Of a DNA stretch of 64,000 bases, positions 60,740-64,000 are shown in pieces. Source of the stretch: Otis tarda (lineage: Eukaryota > Chordata > Aves > Otidiformes > Otididae); NCBI GenBank assembly GCA_026413225.1, contig CM048552.1, positions 25,409,001 through 25,473,000 on the forward strand. Reading direction: 5' to 3'. Made by a program: the position numbers and the translations under genes. Position 1 is the stretch's first letter. Every line of letters starts with the position of its first letter. A model generated the notes under the pieces. That model saw only the letters and a program-made list of their open reading frames with translations, was not told the origin of the DNA and did no database searches.

Positions 60740-61731
60740 GTAAGTGGAATTTTGTTTGTTTAGTTCCTGTGTTCGGGTAATCTGAAACATGTCACACTGC
60801 AGACAGTCATTAGTAGATTCACTTCAAACTAGCTGAAATGTGTCACACAGCTCTGTTTGTACAGGAGCGTGCACAGACTGCTCCCTAGAAGCATCACGCA
60901 GGACACAACCCCTCATCTTCCACCACAGAAGACGCAGAGTGCTTCTGTAATTTATTTGCTTTCACCCGTGAGTCTGTTGAACATTCTGAGAGTTTCTTGA
61001 CTCACAGCCCCTTTGGGAATTTCTCTTGGGTTGCAGCAAAGAAACAGCCCACTATCAGGACTCTTTGTAATAGTAAAATAGAGCAAAACACTATTTTTTT
61101 GCAGATAGGTTTTAAAAGAGTAAGATTTGTTTTTAAATAGCTCATATACCGAGGATTAATGCTGAAAATAGAGGAAAGAAATAATCAAGTAATTTAATGG
61201 GATTTTTTATTTTGTCTCCAAGGATAGGGACCATTTTGGCAGTAGGCTGCTGCCAGGACTGTAGATACTCCACAGTGGAGCACTGATGTGCTTTTCAAGG
61301 AGATGTAGACTTCACTGACTACTGTCATGTTGTCACTCTCGACAGGAACAATGTGTGAAGTGAAAAAGGGTGCATGATGTAGACTGGTGAGATAACCAGC
61401 ATAAAATTAAAACTGTTCTTGCTGCGCTAATGCATTAGCAATGTAATTTTGTTTGATTTGGTTTTGGAGAGAGAGTGAAAACATTTGTGAGAATTTGGCA
61501 ACAAAAAAAAGTATTTCTGCTTTGGGCAGTTTCATGATTACATTATTTGGTCATATTGTTTGTTAATTTTTCCATTTCTGTACTGCACACTTCATTTGAT
61601 TGACTCATCTTTAGTTAGCATATTCAATGTAATTATCTTTTTTTTTTTCCAATTCAATGAGACATTCATCATTTTCCTGTTCTACCCTGTCATCTTTATT
61701 TTTCCTTTTGGTTTTCTGTGACATGAACCAG
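60740..61731 (+). other. intron, 1.0 kb
   Basis: This ordinary intron has T-rich stretches in its last 120 bp (61638-61650 and TTTTTCCTTTTGG near 61700). It contains no recognised repeat or gene. Confidence 0.8.
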
Positions 61732-61746
61732 TTTGCCAGTCAATGG
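61732..61746 (+). CDS. CADPS2: CADPS2 microexon F-A-S-Q-W (15 nt)
   Basis: Fifteen bases lie between GACATGAACCAG and the consensus donor GTAAGT. A strong pyrimidine tract (61698-61716) precedes the acceptor. The microexon is phase 0 on both sides and follows ...DGGQE. In the paralogue CADPS, as I recall it, the same position carries an optional F-A-K-M-W insert before HQYHSKID. The position, size and F-A-x-x-W pattern make the exon very likely and probably alternatively spliced, with neural enrichment inferred from microexon biology. Skipping it leaves the frame intact. Confidence 0.85.
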
Positions 61747-64000
61747 GTAAGTGTCTTTTCATTGGTTTTTAACCTACAGTTTTTCTTTGGTTATTAACAG
61801 CCACTTTTTATTTGAAATGGTAATATTGCCTAGCCCTCAAAATTCCTTTACAGCCTGATCTTGCTACAGACTGATCATCAGTTTCTCAGTTCTTCTTTCC
61901 TTGTTCATCCGGTTAAGGTGGTTCCAGGTGCATTCTTGACTCTTCCACTTTTCAGACCCAATGTATTTTCTTACTGAGTCACAAAGTTACAGACTATTTC
62001 ACCTCTCAGTGAGACAAAAGAGCAACAAACAACTGGTTTCAGGCTCATCAGAAGTAAACCACAACTAGGAACTCTTTGCCTTAGATTAATGCTACCATTT
62101 CATCTTTTACTTACTGGCCCAGAAGTAACCTGCAAATACACACATGCGCACCCTTCTTTGGGGACAGACAATTCCAGCACCTGCGTGAAGAGCTGCAGAC
62201 AAATGGTATAGCCTCATTCTCCACAGTCACACTGTTTCTCTTGCCTGCTCTGGACAATGCCTCCTGCATTGTCAGCCAGTGCCCCCAGAGCCAAAGTCAA
62301 CCATTCACAATTACCTTTTGGACTACAGACCTTCACTAGATTCTCCTCTGAAATCTTGCCATTCTCTAGATTTTCAAACTGCATCATAAATTCTTCACAA
62401 CACCAAAACAGAAATACAGCCCTTGTTCACTGCTAGGTCTGACCATGACTCCAAATGCTTCCAGTGCTTCTTTTCAGTGCAAGAGCTTTTTACCATTTAG
62501 CATACTTGTGATGAAATTCATACTTCTCTCAAAGTCCCCAAGTTAATCTTAATTCTAATTCATCTAATAAGCCAAAGGAACCTCAAATTTTCACCTATCA
62601 GAAATTATCAGATAATGTGGAAACTTCCTTCTTTCTCATAAGCTTTGAGTTATTGTCTATCAGTTTTTTCCATTCCCAAGGCTCTTTTTGAAAATTAAGA
62701 AAAAAATTGGCTTTTCAATTGCTTGTAGCTGATAACATAGTTGTTTGAAACCCTTCAATATTTGTTGAGCCATCTGTCAAAGCAGGCAGGAGAGCATCTC
62801 GTAACATAAACAGTTGCATCTCTGACTCCTCTATAAGAGCTCTGGCATTTCAAATTACTGCTACTCAGCCACTTGGTCTTCAAACCTTTTCCATATTATC
62901 TTTCTTTCCCTTGTCCTCTTTCATCTTCATTTTAGTGTCACATATGGTCCTTTATCCAGTCAAGAAAAGCATTCTGTAAGACCTTAGTTAAAATTTTTTC
63001 AAAATGGCTGTTCGTTCACCTAAAACTCAACACGGAATATCTATCTGAGAGTTTCTAGAACTTGTTCTACAAGTGATGGAAGGTGTTAATTAGATGGCTA
63101 GACTCAAAAATTTCCTTGAATACAGCATGCTCGTTTCATTCCTCCTATGGAGCTATAAGCAGTTGTAGATCTTGTTCAAGTAGAGTCACATGCGGAATTT
63201 TTCTCCGAGTTGTCAGATAGGGGGGAATTCTTACTTATCATGTAATTAGAGCATTCTGGTCATGGTTAGCAATCATAGCACCTTGAGTTTAGACTTTAAA
63301 TTTTATTGAGTCCCCTGGTTTTCCTACCTTACTTTATGCACTGCTCACCATTCTCCCGAGTGCCTTCCAGTAAAGTCCACTGCCATAGTCACTAAGTCTG
63401 CTATTCAGGAGGGCTCCCTCTCCCCTTTGCCCTCTGGATATCATCTTAAAGCTTAAGAGAAGCACAGCATGATTTGGCTACAGGCATGATCAGTACGTTG
63501 TGTTTGAAGAGAGCCTTCTGCGTTGGTTAGCTGTTGCCTTAAGAAGGTTTGAGAAGCAGATCCAGGGGAGGATTACCTTATCTCAGACAAACCGTTGGTG
63601 CCTCTGGCCTGCTTCATGGTCAACCAGAGCGGCGATTCATGGACAACAGGGGAAGAGTACAGCAAGATGGCTCAGTAACGTACCAGTTGCAGCTATTTCT
63701 CTCAGTTGCCTCTCCGGCTTCTTAGTTTCAGTGTATGTAATCTTGGGTCGTCGTACCATGAACGGTGTCCCACTTCCTTCTTTCCTGAACCAGAAGCCAA
63801 CAGGTGCTGCTCCTTTACCATTCGTGGATCCTGAATCAAGTGAATAGCAGCAGTAAGGAAAGCCTTTTCTGTCTGTCACACAACATTCAATCTAGAGATT
63901 TTTTGGCCTTTATTTTTTGTGATAAATAGTTGAAAACCTATTAACCTTTAAAGCTTGTCTCCTGGAGTCAAATAATCTTCCATGAGGATCTGACTTTTTT
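61747..64000 (+). other. intron (5' part), continues beyond window
   Basis: The next expected exon (beginning QYHSKID) is not found up to the right edge. A pyrimidine-leaning stretch (about 62100-63450) has no recognised element. The 63480-63860 block has higher GC and open frames on both strands. Confidence 0.65.
63480..63860. other. unassigned block with overlapping open frames
   Basis: About 380 bp of more balanced composition contains a 115-codon plus frame (63500-63847), an 80-codon minus frame (63637-63879), and in a third plus frame a protein-like stretch (PLVPLACFMVNQSG...). None matches a family I know with confidence. A degraded retrocopy or unclassified repeat is possible, and there is no promoter or splice evidence. 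Confidence 0.3.

Larger units (their letters stand above)
1..64000 (+). other. CADPS2: CADPS2 gene body (internal segment, both ends outside window)
   Basis: The whole window lies within one plus-strand transcription unit. Twelve exons with matching splice phases read through without a stop as a CAPS-family protein. Family knowledge: CAPS proteins are cytosolic, peripherally membrane-bound factors with C2, PH and MHD1/MUN regions that prime dense-core vesicles for calcium-triggered release of neuropeptides, neurotrophins and monoamines. CADPS2 is preferred over the paralogue CADPS because the exons carry CADPS2-type wording ([70 protein letters not shown]-like). CADPS differs at these places. 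Introns range from 128 bp to about 14 kb. The gene start, the C2 and PH exons, the C-terminal exons and the poly(A) site are not here. Confidence 0.93.

Noticed and set aside
1-64000. Prokaryotic operons, CRISPR arrays, tRNA or rRNA genes
   Set aside because: None was seen. The spliced gene structure and CR1 LINEs show vertebrate DNA, and no cloverleaf or rRNA-like segment was noticed.

Overview
This window is about 64 kb of vertebrate, most probably avian, genomic DNA lying inside one large plus-strand gene. I recognise the gene as CADPS2 (calcium-dependent secretion activator 2, CAPS2), which primes dense-core vesicles for regulated exocytosis. The bird call rests on a well-preserved CR1 LINE with the avian-type 3' end (ATTCTATGAT) at about 23592-24044, several older CR1 fossils, an AT-rich background and long introns. 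I cannot name the species.

Twelve coding exons were placed by joining GT/AG splice sites and reading frames: 1669-1805, 5420-5607, 17606-17707, 23128-23191, 24605-24728, 38716-38819, 42446-42602, 50116-50257, 50386-50505, 57667-57822, 60592-60739 and a 15-nt microexon at 61732-61746. All phases agree. Joined, they give 1457 nt, about 485 uninterrupted codons, covering the middle to C-terminal half of the protein: the stretch after the PH domain leading into the MHD1/MUN SNARE- and syntaxin-interacting region. The first coding exons (C2 and PH regions) lie left of the window and the last ones lie right of it, so neither promoter nor poly(A) site is present. An extra phase-compatible 18-nt cassette microexon is proposed at 27269-27286.

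All other sequence is intron (128 bp to about 14 kb). It holds CR1 LINE fragments, most of them antisense to the gene, including reverse-transcriptase and endonuclease fossils at about 9890-11290, 20130-21060 and 31600-32720. It also holds several perfect hairpins or palindromes, a 27-nt A tract, a GC-rich islet near 56260-56560 and an unexplained open-frame block near 63480-63860. No RNA gene, second gene, CRISPR array or prokaryotic feature was found. The points most worth checking are the two neuronal-type microexons, the hairpin just upstream of the 17606 exon, and the nested palindrome at 26737-26799.
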